A DNA stretch of 64,000 nt, taken from positions 15,045,501-15,109,500 of the forward strand of contig JAKOON010000006.1 of the NCBI GenBank assembly GCA_022577435.1. Direction: 5' to 3'. A program made the translations under genes and the position numbers. This DNA is from Embiotoca jacksoni. Its lineage: Eukaryota > Chordata > Actinopteri > Embiotocidae. Under the pieces are notes generated by a model. That model searched no databases. It saw only the letters and a list, made by a program, of their open reading frames with translations, and was not told the DNA's origin. Below, one piece after another: positions 44,991-57,064 of the stretch. Position 1 is the stretch's first letter; the number at the start of each line of letters is the position of its first letter.

Positions 44991-46180
44991 TTTTTCGCTA
45001 TGTAGCCATAATGTCAACCGTTCTATACTTAATTTATGGACGGGCAGGAGTACACCACCTATGTACTTGTAGTGCACTGCATGCGTCCATACTTGACAGT
45101 GCAAACGCACGCATACACTCAAAATGGTAAGTGAGTTTATGTACAATCCCTTAAAACTGAATGTGACTTTCAGAAACATTCAACATAATTTCAGATCGAA
45201 ATGGTAGTCATCAGAAATATTCACTGTCTGCAAGCGCAGGAAACATCAGTAGAAAAGTCACATCCTGACATCAGTTCTTCTGAAGTGCAGCCCTCTACCT
45301 GGAAACATGCTACAGTATAACGGAGCTGGATTTATCCTTTGATATTGTTTTAGTCACGTAGTAGCTCACGTGTTTAAAAAAAAAAAAAAAGCACAACACT
45401 TGTTCTCTTCCCAGTGTTGTCAAAGAAAACGTCTTGTCTTGTTTTGGTGGAATCAATCTTTCCAGCAACGTCCTCTTCAAGGGAAACAACACATTAGTTC
45501 CTTTCTGGGGGGAAAAATGGGCATCTTCCAAATTTCCAGAGTGTTGGAACTGCTCTGCAAAGCTGCCCTCAGGCTATTTTTAACTAAAATAACACATTTT
45601 TTTCTTCTTGACAGGCAGTGTGAGCAACGTGGACTTTGCTTGCCCAAAAGTCTTGTAGTAATGTCTGATCCAGAAATGAAAACGGCAAAAAGCAAAGTCG
45701 TGTTTAGATCTACAAAATTAGTAGACTTCTTTCTTTTTACCCTCCTCGTTCAACCACGTTCGGCCCGGGTAGTTCACACCCAGTTGCCGTTCGCCCTCTG
45801 ATGTCAAAACATTTTTTTTGTAACGAGATTGATGTCAGGGGGCTTGCGGGAATCCACTGCAGGCGTCTGAGGTACCCCAAAAGCAATGTGACAGCTCGGT
45901 CTGAAGTCCAGAGTGCGGCAGGCAACTGTGAAGTCGAGCACGCTGCGCTTCTTTCTCTCCTCTACTGAGTCATCTGACTTTGCCTGTTATTGTTCTCTTT
46001 CCTGCATGCCTGTCATAGCTGCTGTCTGGCCATGCAGAGGAAGAGAGGAAGAGAGGAAGAGCAGTTTGCAGCAATCACCAGTCATTTCAGTCCATCTTTC
46101 TGCAGCTATTTTATGAAGCAACCTTTTGTGGTTCTGTGTATGTTGACGTCTGCTTCTGTCTTCTTTTTGTGACTCCTCAG

Positions 46181-46293
46181 GTCCTCTGTGATTACTCCTC
46201 TGTCTGTGGTTATGGTTGCACCCGGTAAGCAGTCAGGAATGTCCTCCGTCTCCTGCCTATGACATGGTTTAACCCGCGTGTGATCTGGTCACC
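46181..46293 (+). promoter_or_regulatory. FHIP1A 5' UTR part of the first coding exon, with upstream ORFs
   Basis: The acceptor TTTTGTGACTCCTCAG ends at 46180, so the exon with the start codon probably begins here. It holds a 16-codon upstream ORF from about 46212 to 46262 and a minimal ATG-GTT-TAA just after it, both before the main ATG. An internal strong donor (CCCG|GTAAGC, about 46224) offers an alternative short non-coding exon. uORFs of this kind usually lower translation of the main frame. Confidence 0.5.
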
Positions 46294-46691
46294 ATGATGG
46301 TCTCTGTGGTTACCAATGGAAATCAAGACGGGCAGTCTCTGGTCTTGCAAGGGGTGGACCCGGAGACCTGCATGATTGTGTTCAAGAACCACTGGGCTCA
46401 GGTAAACACCGGCACGAAATCAACAGTCCCACAACTAGTGGTGTAGCATATCATATTGTTCACGATAATACCGGTATAATTTTTTGACGATATAAAAAAA
46501 TACAAATAAAAAAGTATATCATGATGGAACATAATGACGTCATACTTTTACGCAGCGGAAATGTATGGCATACATTTGCAGCTTAGCAACAAGCATGTCT
46601 GAAAGCTGCTGTGTTCTTCAGGTTTTCAGCTGAGTGTGAGTTTAATTGACGGTCGTGCAATTTCTCCTCCATTCCTCCTCTGTTCTCTCTG

Positions 46692-46751
<60 letters not shown>

Positions 46752-49700
46752 GCAGCAGACGCACGCTGAACGAATCGACTCGTTACGAAACAAAAGTTCA
46801 ACAAATGCCCAAAACTACGTTATTAATGGACAAACGTCGACCCTAAACTTAAAAATCAGGCCCAAACATCGCTGAATCTGCTGACAGTAGTGAGGAAGTA
46901 ATTAGAAGCTCTGCAAGTGATCATGTAGCTCTCCTGCACCGATGCGCCTCCAAATCTCCCCTCAGTGCTGTTTACAGGATCTGAATCTCACTATGAGATA
47001 CTTTTGTTTACAAACTATAAAACTGACATGCTTTTAAAAAAAAATGTTTTAATGAATATTAGAAGGCACAATGTTACCTTTATGCTGACATAAATCTGGA
47101 ACACTTTTGTTGAAATTGTATGTTATTAAAATGAATAATCAAATATTTTTCTGTATTGTCATATCGTCAAGAATATCGTAATCACAAATATACCCAGACA
47201 TGTGGTGATATTATTTTAGAGCCATATCGATCACCCCTGCCCACGACTGAAAGGAATAACTTGAGCTGCTGTGAGGTCGATGTGAAGATTGATGCAGCCA
47301 TGAATGTGAATTAAATATAGAGCTAAAGCTGGGCTGCAACTAGCTTAGTTTAGCATAAAGACCAGAAGCAAGGGGAAACAGCCTGCCTGGTTCTCTGTGT
47401 TCAAGCAACATGACCCTGAGGCTGTGCTCAGAGGCACAGAGACTGTCTGTCACAATCTCATTTATGTGCATAATCGACTGGAATCCCTTAACCCGTAGCA
47501 AGCCTGAACAGCCGAAGATCACAAGATCTGACTTTTACAAATCTTTTTTTTATTTTTATTTTTATTTTTTTTAACCACATTCAAATGCATCATGACTTCA
47601 TTACCCTGGTTACCATGGTTTCATTATATTAGCTACTTCTACTTTCCAGCACAATGTTATTACTTTAGCAACCAATGTGGATTAGACTGACACGGAGGAT
47701 TTCAACCCGGACACACAGACCAGATCTACCATTAACGACATAAAATGCTCGCAGTCGAATCCTGATCCGATTTGGACAGTAATGGATTTAGAATGACAGT
47801 TTGAATTTGTTGTAAATGTCTCTATAGCTGACTAGTTCATGTGTTAGTTTAACAATAACATAAACAAAAAGGTAAAAATGTTTGTGGCGATGAGCTCGAC
47901 CTGATGAGCGACAGTGTCATTTGATCTTTTCAGCACTCCTGTGCAGCATCTCCGCTGGTTGCCAGACAGCTACTCAGTGAGAGCTGAGAGAAGCCACACA
48001 AAACCGGAAACTAACATTTTTACACTTCTGTTTGATGAGGCTAGCAAGATAGAGCATGTTAATTAGTGACATGTTAGTAGTTGCATTTTTGAACTCGGGA
48101 CAGAGCAAAACTAGCTGCTGTAATCACCTCCAGACCCCAGCTGCATACTTAATGCACAAAACTGTGTTATACCGCATGAATGTGAACAAAAATATTAAAA
48201 AAAAAACAATGTCAAACTATTCCTTAAAAATAAACTTTGAAAATAACTTTTTCCAAACTTCAACATTAAAATAGTAGTTTTCATCCTTTTACCATGTGTC
48301 CCCTTAAAAACAAAACCTGTATTTCACACCTTATCGAGGTATAACTATCCTGCATATCACAAGAAACCAGCATGACTTAAAAAAAGTATCAATATTTTAC
48401 TTTCATATTTATTTTGCAACCACTTAAGGAAAGTTCGGACCCCCAGTTCGGGAACACTGTCTTTATGAAAGAGCTTGGATACGATTGAAAGCACAAACAT
48501 TCGGCCTGACTTCTACCTCCCGACGGTAGAAACTGACCCGAGCCGCTGTCCCAACAACAGTAAACTGCAGTGTGGTCAAGGCCAGTGGAATCTTGGCAGC
48601 GTGAAGTTGACTGTCTCAGACTCTTGGCTCTTTGCAGCAGCATGTGTCCCTGTTCAGCCCCGTGGGACCTCGCGGCCTGCTAATCCTACTCCTCCCGTAC
48701 CGAGAGGAACAAACTCCACACACACACACACACACACACGGACGGAAGTATGACACTGGCCAGACATCGAGGAGATAGAGAGAAGTGTGTTGGTAACTAA
48801 GCGTCGTTTGAGTTTATATCTTCATTGGCGGTTGACAGTGTGGGCTCAGTCAGTCCAAGTTAGGCAGAATTACTCCGTGGTTTTATTAAAACGTTAACAC
48901 CAGGCAAGCTTGTAGGGATTAGCTGTGTGACTTGGTTGGAAGTGGTGTGCTGTATTACGTGTGTGCATGCCCCTTACTCTAAGCCTTTTATTGTCTCCCT
49001 CAACTCAAAAATGTGTTTTACTTGGACATGTGACCTCCAGCGTACAGGATGATGTGTGAGCACGGTTAGAAACGAGATGGAAACTTTCAAGTTTATCTGC
49101 TGAAGAGTCTGTGTTCTCTCTTTGAAAATTCACGTGTACGAGCATGATATGTGACTTGATTCTACAGTCAGTCGTGGTCCAATATGCAACTCATTCACAA
49201 GTGATGTGGAAATTTTAAACCTTTGGGAGACAATACACTAATAATATACTTTTTAGTGACGTAGGAGACATCCTGTGTCCAAACATTAAAACTCTGCACA
49301 ATTCTAGTTTTTTTTTTTTTTTGTGGAAACATTTTATCAAACACAAATTAGTATTCCACACAGTGTTTTTTTTTTAATGTTTTAAAGCATGTCTTCATAA
49401 TTTTTTAGATGCACCGGGCAGTTGTTTTTAGTGAAATAACCCATTATACACTACCCTCTCATCACCAATTGGCAGACAGACACAGTTAGCAACTAGCCAG
49501 AGAGAAATGACTTACTTAAAGGAGGAGTGTGTAGAATTTAGTGGCATCTAGTGGTGAGGTCTCAGATTGCAACCAAACAAAACCCTTCGCCTCACTCTCA
49601 CCTTCCAACTGTGTAAAACAATCTGCGGTGGCCGTGAAACTCGTGAAAAACGGTAAAGGCCCTCTAAAAGCAACTTTGTTTAGTCCCTTCTGGGCTAAGA

Positions 49701-52700
49701 GAACCCGTTGCAGATATTAAAGATGCTGTAAAGTAGAAATGAAAATAAGTTTTAAGTTCATCGCACCACAGAAGTATGGGTTGTTAACTACCCATCTAAA
49801 TTTGAATGAAAAAAACCCACAGACAAGTTTGTTAAATTAGGCTTTGAAATAGTGAGAAAATCATCAGTCTTCTCTGCTCTGAGACTGGGGAGGGGAGGGG
49901 GGGGGTGTCACCTGAAGGAGCTGAAGCTCCGCCCACTCGCTGGAAGGTGTTCAGTGTTGTGTATGACAGTCCTGTGGCTGCAGTTCTTTTCCCCACTGAG
50001 CGGTCCGTCTGACATCCAACCTCTCGGTGACTTTATGCGTGATGTCCCACTGGCCCTCTGTCTCTCTGGAGGACGGAGCAGCCTGCTTTGGGAAAACAGA
50101 ATAAAATCAGAATTTATTTGTCCAATGAGTGAAACATACAGATGCATATAAATGAAGCTTGTCCCCCCTGATCTGTAACACAGGAGTAAAACTGGACACC
50201 AGAGACAGCAGACAGTGAGTCTCCAACTACTTCTAACGCACCTGCATTACAATAGTGGAGCTAATAAGAGAGGAGGAGTTGATTTAGCTCTGTAACGACT
50301 GCAACATGCACAACGCTGCATTACATCATTCATTACATCACATGTCAATTCATTACATCACATGTCAATTCATTGCATCACATGTCAATTCATTACATCA
50401 CATGTCAATTCATTGCATCACATGTCAATTCATTGCATCACATGTCAATTCATTGCATCACACGTCAATTCAAACTTTGAACCTGCTCAGGTCGAGCCGA
50501 CAGTCTTTCTCTTTCACTGATGTCCCTCCACCTCCACCACCACCTCCTCCTGCTCTCTGCAGCCTCCTGCACATGTAGTCGGGCTCGTTTATCCGGTACC
50601 GGTACCGGTACATGTAACTGAGAGGGTCGCTGATTGTAACGTTACACCGGAGTACAAAAACAACAATCCTCATTAATCGGGAGGACTAGATCTCCTCTGG
50701 TCCATGTTTACCATCACCCCGACATGTAAAATACAGAGTTGCATACGGTACATTATAGTTCCTTATCGGAGCTATATTGAGACGCATAAAACAATCCGCG
50801 GTTATCGGAGCATTTTCCTCTGAACTCTGTTATGAGCTCAGTCGAAGCTAATTAGCACGTTAGCTCCCATTTCATGAGAATTAAGTTATTCTACATCAAG
50901 TAAAATCACGTCAGCACGTTAGGTTTGCACCGCGGCCTAAATGTAGCAGAGTTACTGTGGAAAAGTTATCTAGTATAATTATAACAAGCACACAGAACTT
51001 GCGCTGAGTGGTGGACTGCTGGAGGCAGCGGGGGACCCTGCCGGCGGCGGCGGTGGACACGGTCGGCGGCGGCGGTGTCCACCGCTACTGGCGGAGGCGG
51101 ACCCTGCTGGCGGCAGGTGCTGGTGTTGTGACGTAGATAGGTAGTTGTGAGGTAGATAAGGTTGTTGTGAGGTAGATAAGGTTGTTGTGAGGTAGATGGG
51201 TTGTTGTGAGGTAGATAAGGTTGTTGTGAGGTAGATGGGTTGTTGTGAGGTAGATAAGGTTGTTGTGAGGTAGATAAGGTTGTTGTGAGGTAGATAGGTT
51301 GTTGTGAGGTAGATAGGTTAGGTTAGGTATGTTGGTGATGCGGCTTCCTAACACGGAAGCTGCCAGCACGGAAGTGGCAGCAGACAGTTTTTTCTGGCTC
51401 CTGTCCATGGACTGTTGTTGTCCTCCAAAGCGCAAAAATGTTCACTTTCTAATAGCACTCTGCCAACGGTAGCAGACTCTGTCAGTCTGAAAATGACGTC
51501 ACCGGGTGTCGCATTGCGAATGACGCCAGGAATCTGATCAGAGGCATCGGAGCGTCCCGACTGAGAATCTACAGAAATCCGATTGGAATCGCCTTTCAAA
51601 CCACTTCCAAGTGTGGTTTGGATCCGGATTGCAAAAATCGTATTCAATGTGTTTGTTTTTTTTGCTGTTCAGACTTTCAAAAGTCAATCCAGATACAATA
51701 TGACAAAAATCAGATTTGGCCTGGCAGTCTGAACACAGCCTAAGATAGCGAAAACACATTGTTTCTTAGTTTAATACACTAATGAAAACATCTTTTGCCA
51801 ACAGATCTGCCTAAATCCTACACGCTAGATCTTAATAATTGTTTTGTTTGGTCAGACTGCTTCAATAAGTTATTTTTTATAATAGCTGAATTACTCGATT
51901 TAGATGCATCTTGTAATATGGCACTGAATGTGATGGTAGGCTGTAGTTTGTTTAACATCTAGTCTGGGAAAGGCCATTACAGGATTTTGGGTTATGTGAA
52001 CATACTCATCAACATCCATGTGGGAAGTTGTCTGCTTGGTTTTACTTTTTCCCTTCAAATGGAGGCAGGAGTTGTTTTTATTAAAGACACAAGGGGCTAA
52101 CTAGTCCCAGCTACTGAGTATGAACAGAAAAAAATGAGAACTTGTTTTAGATTAAACCTTGTTTTGCTTAAGGCAAAGTAGCAGCACGAACCCTCTCCTG
52201 CAGAGTTTTATTTCCATTCTCAGTTCATCTGTAACCCGATAAGAGTGCTCGACTTGGGTTTCAGTTCGGAAAACCTTGTAATCAGAGTAACATGTTGCAG
52301 GTAATATTGGCCTTGTCCCTCTGGAAGAAGCTCTGTCTGTGTCAGAGTTAAAAGATTAGGTTTATGATCATTCGCTGGGTCTTATCTACTGCTCTCCAGG
52401 CCTCACAGGGCTCTTTGTTTGTTATGACATGCTAAGTGATCTGCCAGTTGCGGCCAACAATTCATAGTTAAAGACACATGACCTCTAACAAATGTGCCAG
52501 TTTAATAAATGTACTTCTGTTTCGATGTGTGACGCATTTGTGGCGAAACACTTCGGGATGATCTTTAGTTTTCCGGCATCAAACCAAACCAGAGAGAGTA
52601 GGTGAGGTTAGACAAATGGCACACTATCAGTCAGGACTGTCACTCTTCAATAAAGAATGGCTGTTACTTTCAGTTTGCAAATCAAATGCTTTGCATTAAA

Positions 52701-53621
52701 GGTCAACATCAACCCTATTTGCAACTGAACTTAATTGCGCCAATATTATACAAGATAACAGCAAATGATCACAATTTCATTTCTGCACGTGACCTCAAGG
52801 TAAAATCCTCATAAAATCCTCAAACCTGGCTCCTTCCTGTCACTTCAGTAAAGGCCAGAGAGGCTGAGCAGGACTGATCCCTGAGGCTCGGACCGCTGGG
52901 CCAAGTCCCGTCAGGCTAAGGCTGGGATTACAAACTCTGCTCTCTTGTTTCCATTAGCCATGCCCAGTTCTCTCATACACAGCCAGTTATTGTCATAGCA
53001 GCAGTGGCAGGCTGGGGACACTGGCTCCATTATTGTGGCACTAGTTTCTACACGGCGGACACACGTGGGAGGGACTGGATACACAAAGGACTGTTGAGTT
53101 TGTGCTACCAAACTGAGTTCATCTGTACCGTGTTGCTGGTCTATATACAACACATTTCTGATGACAGTGAACCTGTCGGGAAGAAGGGAAGTATTGTACT
53201 CGTTTCAGCCACACACAAACCAAACCGTTACTTGGTATACAAGCACTATCTGAAAGATGTACTGCTGCGCAAAGAAAATGCTGACTTGTGTTATAGGTTG
53301 CACGTCCATACTGTAGCGTATATTGTAGGTGTGGTGAGAGGTAGAATTCTCTTTGTCACCATTTTTTTTTGAAGCCAATAACTTTGACTGAAGTCAAATC
53401 CAATGGTGCCTTTTATATGCAGTCATACAACTCAGAAAAATGACCTCCCTAATTGAAACTGAGCTTCTGATTACAGTCAAGTCCTGCGTGTCTTTCTCAA
53501 GTGTCACTCCCACCACATGACGCCACCGCAACAGTTGACCACCGCAAACATTGTGTTAAGATGTGGTCAGTGCTGTTGTCCACTGTTGTGGTTGAACTTA
53601 CTGATGTATACATATCTTCAC

Positions 53622-53683
<62 letters not shown>

Positions 53684-56600
53684 ATCAGGTTACATCAAAT
53701 AAATATGAGTGAGCCTGTGTCTGTGCTAGCAGCTCAGCAGTGCTTTCAGCTAAATGCTATCGTCAGCATGGTAACAAGTTCACAATGCAAAGCATGCTGT
53801 TATTGATGTTTACCATCTTAGTTAGCATGTTAAAATGAGCAATTTAGCACTAAACACTAAAGTGCAGCCGATAAGAATGTCACAGTTTTTGCTGGTGTTT
53901 GGTCACAAACTAAAGTAGGCCTGACCTGATGATCAAAATGATTTTTAAAGTACAATTCTTCGTCCCGTGGGGATCCAAATGGCGCCAAATTTTAGAGCAA
54001 TCTTTTGAAAGGATATTTCACTCGGAACCACAAATTATAAACGTTCACCCAAAGGTTACATCAAATAAATACCAGTGATTTGTTTGCCTGTGCGAATCAT
54101 ATTCTAATAATCTCTGAAAAACACTTTAGTCCCCTGTCTTATTGTCCAACATCTGCCATCATCCTTTTCCGCCAAATAACACTGTAGCAGTGATGTGTCC
54201 AAAACACATTAAGTCATAAAACTGAAAAGTTTGCAGTTGTGTTTTTGCATGAGCATTAATATACATATAGTTTGTTCAGTTAAAGTAGTTTCCTCCTTGT
54301 CTTTCACTTAAGGTGGTGAAGATCTTGGAAAAACATGACCCCCTGCGCGGCAGCTCCACCCTGCCCTCCATGGGTGTCATCAACCTCAGCACGGGCTCGA
54401 GTGGCAGCCCTCGTTTTGGCCCCATCCCCGGAGACGAGGCGAGCGCGGTGCAGAACTATGTGGAGCACATGCTCTTCCTGCTGATGGAGGAGGAGAGTGG
54501 GCAGGCTGGGGCCATGGGCCCCATCCTGGAGTTTGTGGTGATGGAGAACGTGATGGAGCGTCTGTTTGTTTGGAGCCTCCGCAGGGAGTTCACCGATGAC
54601 ATGAAACTGGAGCAGCTGAAGATGTACGAGATGCTGGTAGGCCAGGCGCACCAGCCTCTGCTGCATCACAAGCCCATCCTGCGGCCGCTCATGATGCTGC
54701 TGTCCTCCTGTTCGGGCACAGCAGCGCCTGCGGTCGAAGCCGAGCTGGTGCTGCTGCTCAACCAGCTGTGCTGCGTTCTGGCGAAGGACCCTTCGATTCT
54801 GGAGCTGTTTTTCCACACCAGCGAGGATCAGGGAGCCACCAACTTCCTCATCTTCTCCCTGCTCATTCCCTTCATTCACAGGGAGGGCACGGTGGGCCAG
54901 CAGGCCAGAGATGCCCTGCTGCTCATTATGTCTTTGTCTGCCGAGAACGAGCGGGTGGCCAAACACGTCGCAGACAACACTTACTTCTGTCCGGTCAGTC
55001 CTGAATGGAAACCAACTTTTGACTTTTCTCCTGATCTTGCTTTCAGTCACATGGTGTTTATTTTGTATCCGTAAATCTCCCCCGACTCGCCTTCCCTCTT
55101 TCTAATTACATTTTTTTTCAATTCTAGCAATTATTGTATCACTCCCAACCCACTCAGTCGGCAGCATCATTATTATTATTATTCCCTGACATTTCTGAGA
55201 CCCTGGGCGTCATAATTTGTCCTAAATATGCAGATGAATTCACACAGCCACTCAAAACAAGGTTAAAAAAATCGGGCATTAAGTGTTACAAATGTCTGGC
55301 ATTCATAAGATTACGGCACGGTCGCGAGCTAATCCCATGTAAATAATGCTTTTACCCGCAGCTGCAGATGGCGTAATGAAAAACAGGTTTTGATGTGATG
55401 CCAGTTGAACAACAAGAGTCTGAATTTAATTGGTTTCACTGGCATCCACGGGGAGGGCACAGTGGGATAATCCTATAGAGGATGTATACATTACCACAAC
55501 ACTAATGATGCATTTATCCTGCAGTTAAATTAGCAGGTATAGGCTCTCTTGTTGTTTAAAGTCCTACCTCGTACTGTATATACTAAGAAATAGTTAACAA
55601 GGAAAAGAAAGAAACTTGTGTTGACATTATTGCATTAATAAGTGACTCTATTGCTACCTTTTGGTGGTGCTGAAGGAAAAGTCAGAAGAACACCAAAGCA
55701 TGCATACAAAAATAGTAATTATCATGCGACGTCTTACTAATAAGAAAAATGAGCCTTTAAGCTATTCCAGAATAACATAACGTTGTTATGTTTAATCCTG
55801 AATCTCCTCTCTCCCTCAGGTGCTGGCCACAGGTTTGAGCGGCCTGTATTCATCTCTGCCCACTAAACTGGAGGTTTCCAGTGAAGAATGGCACTGCCTG
55901 CACAAAGAGGACTGGCTAAAGATGCCGCCACTCGTCCAGTTTCTCAACTCGCTGGAGTTCTGCAACGCCGTCATTCAGGTGAACATGAGTTCACCTGAAT
56001 GAATGAGCCTTGTGCGCGCGCACAAGGCTCCGCCTCGTCAAAGAATGTTCTCGCGTGGTAAATTTCTGCGACCTTCCTGACTGCGCTCTTGACTGACATG
56101 TCTCTTCATGTGGACCGTTCCCAGGTGGCTCACCCTGATATCAGAGACCAGCTGCTTAGTTACATCTATAACGGTTTCCTCGTGCCTGTTCTAGCACCAG
56201 CATTGCACAAGGTTGGTGCTCTCTTTCCTTCTCTGCTTCATCACCATGTAAATCCAAGTACTCGCACATACAGTATGCCAGTGGGAAGTTGGTAATTAAG
56301 TACTTGTAATTCTACCCAGTAATAAAACGCATCCTGAATGGCATCATTTCCAAATTTTTGGCTACAGGTTAAAAAAAAAGAAAGAAAAGAAAATCAGGGA
56401 GGGCAAATCATTAAAATAGAACATGTTATTTATGAGACAACAGGACTGGTAGGTAGGTTTTTGGAAAAGTGGAAACTCAAAAGTCTCCAAGCTGTAGCTT
56501 ATTTAATATAATGTTAATGTGCAGACATGAGTGTGGCATTTCTCTTCTTATTCAACTTTGGGCAAGAGAGTGTACAGCTTATTTCACCAAAAGTCAAAGA

Positions 56601-57016
56601 GCACATGCAATATTAAAATCACCTCACCTTCCCAACAGAAATCCATCTTGCCCAAATGGAGCTTTATTCATACAGATTTATACAGAGGCTGATATTAGTG
56701 TGCAATTGCAATGTGTACGCCACGGACTGTTTTTTATCTGGAGCGGGTTGATCCCTCACAGTAAGCAAACACACTCACTGCTGACTGATTCCTACCTTTG
56801 TGAAGCTCACCCTGGAGGAGGTGATGACCACCACGGCGTACCTCGACCTCTTCCTTAGAAGTGTATCTGAGCCGGCCCTGCTGCAGACCTTCCTCTCCTT
56901 CATCCTCCTCCACCAGCATGAGAGCGTTCACATCTTAGACACTCTGGTCAGCCGCATCAACACTCCCTTCCAGGTACCAGCACACCTAAAAGAACACAGG
57001 TTTTGTCTTAAACACG

Positions 57017-57064
<48 letters not shown>

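Larger units (their letters stand above)
29901..46180. other. SH3D19-FHIP1A divergent intergenic region
   Basis: About 16 kb without a supported protein exon. It may contain non-coding first exons of FHIP1A (see 31690-31795). It holds dispersed repeats (33107-33227, 34894-35045, 43855-44040), CA microsatellites (41250-41314, 43339-43402), long A or T tracts (36407-36442, about 36745-36769) and a C20 run (44971-44990). Open frames here reach at most about 143 codons (45370-45801 plus), and none shows a domain. Confidence 0.65.
49527..51825. mobile_element. Composite repeat bounded by MITE-type inverted ends in FHIP1A intron 1
   Basis: Left end GTGTGTAGAATTTAG (49527-49541) and inverted right end GCGTGTAGGATTTAG (51825-51811) match at 13 of 15 bases. 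The sequence inside each end (GTGGCATCTAGTGGTGAGGT on the left; ACACTAATGAAAACATC and CCAACAGATCTGCC on the right) matches a short element common in fish genomes. Here the ends are 2.3 kb apart; the middle holds minisatellites, a GC-rich hairpin block and a second repeat ending in CAGTCTGAACACAGCC (about 51765), so the element appears to have been split by later insertions. No target duplication is clear. Confidence 0.5.

Noticed and set aside
45370..45801. 143-codon plus-strand open frame upstream of FHIP1A
   Set aside because: Begins in a poly(A)-encoded Lys run and shows no domain or conservation hint; likely chance.
50306..50578. His/Ile-rich open frame through the 20-bp minisatellite
   Set aside because: Periodic protein is a by-product of the DNA repeat, whose 20-bp unit shifts frame each copy.
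53004..53372. 122-codon plus-strand open frame in FHIP1A intron 1
   Set aside because: No domain recognised, no frame-compatible splice sites to neighbouring FHIP1A exons, ends in a T-rich tract.
54304..55050. 248-codon open frame on the minus strand
   Set aside because: It is the exact antisense of FHIP1A exon 2; its His/Leu/Gln-rich composition is the mirror of conserved coding sequence, with no domain of its own.
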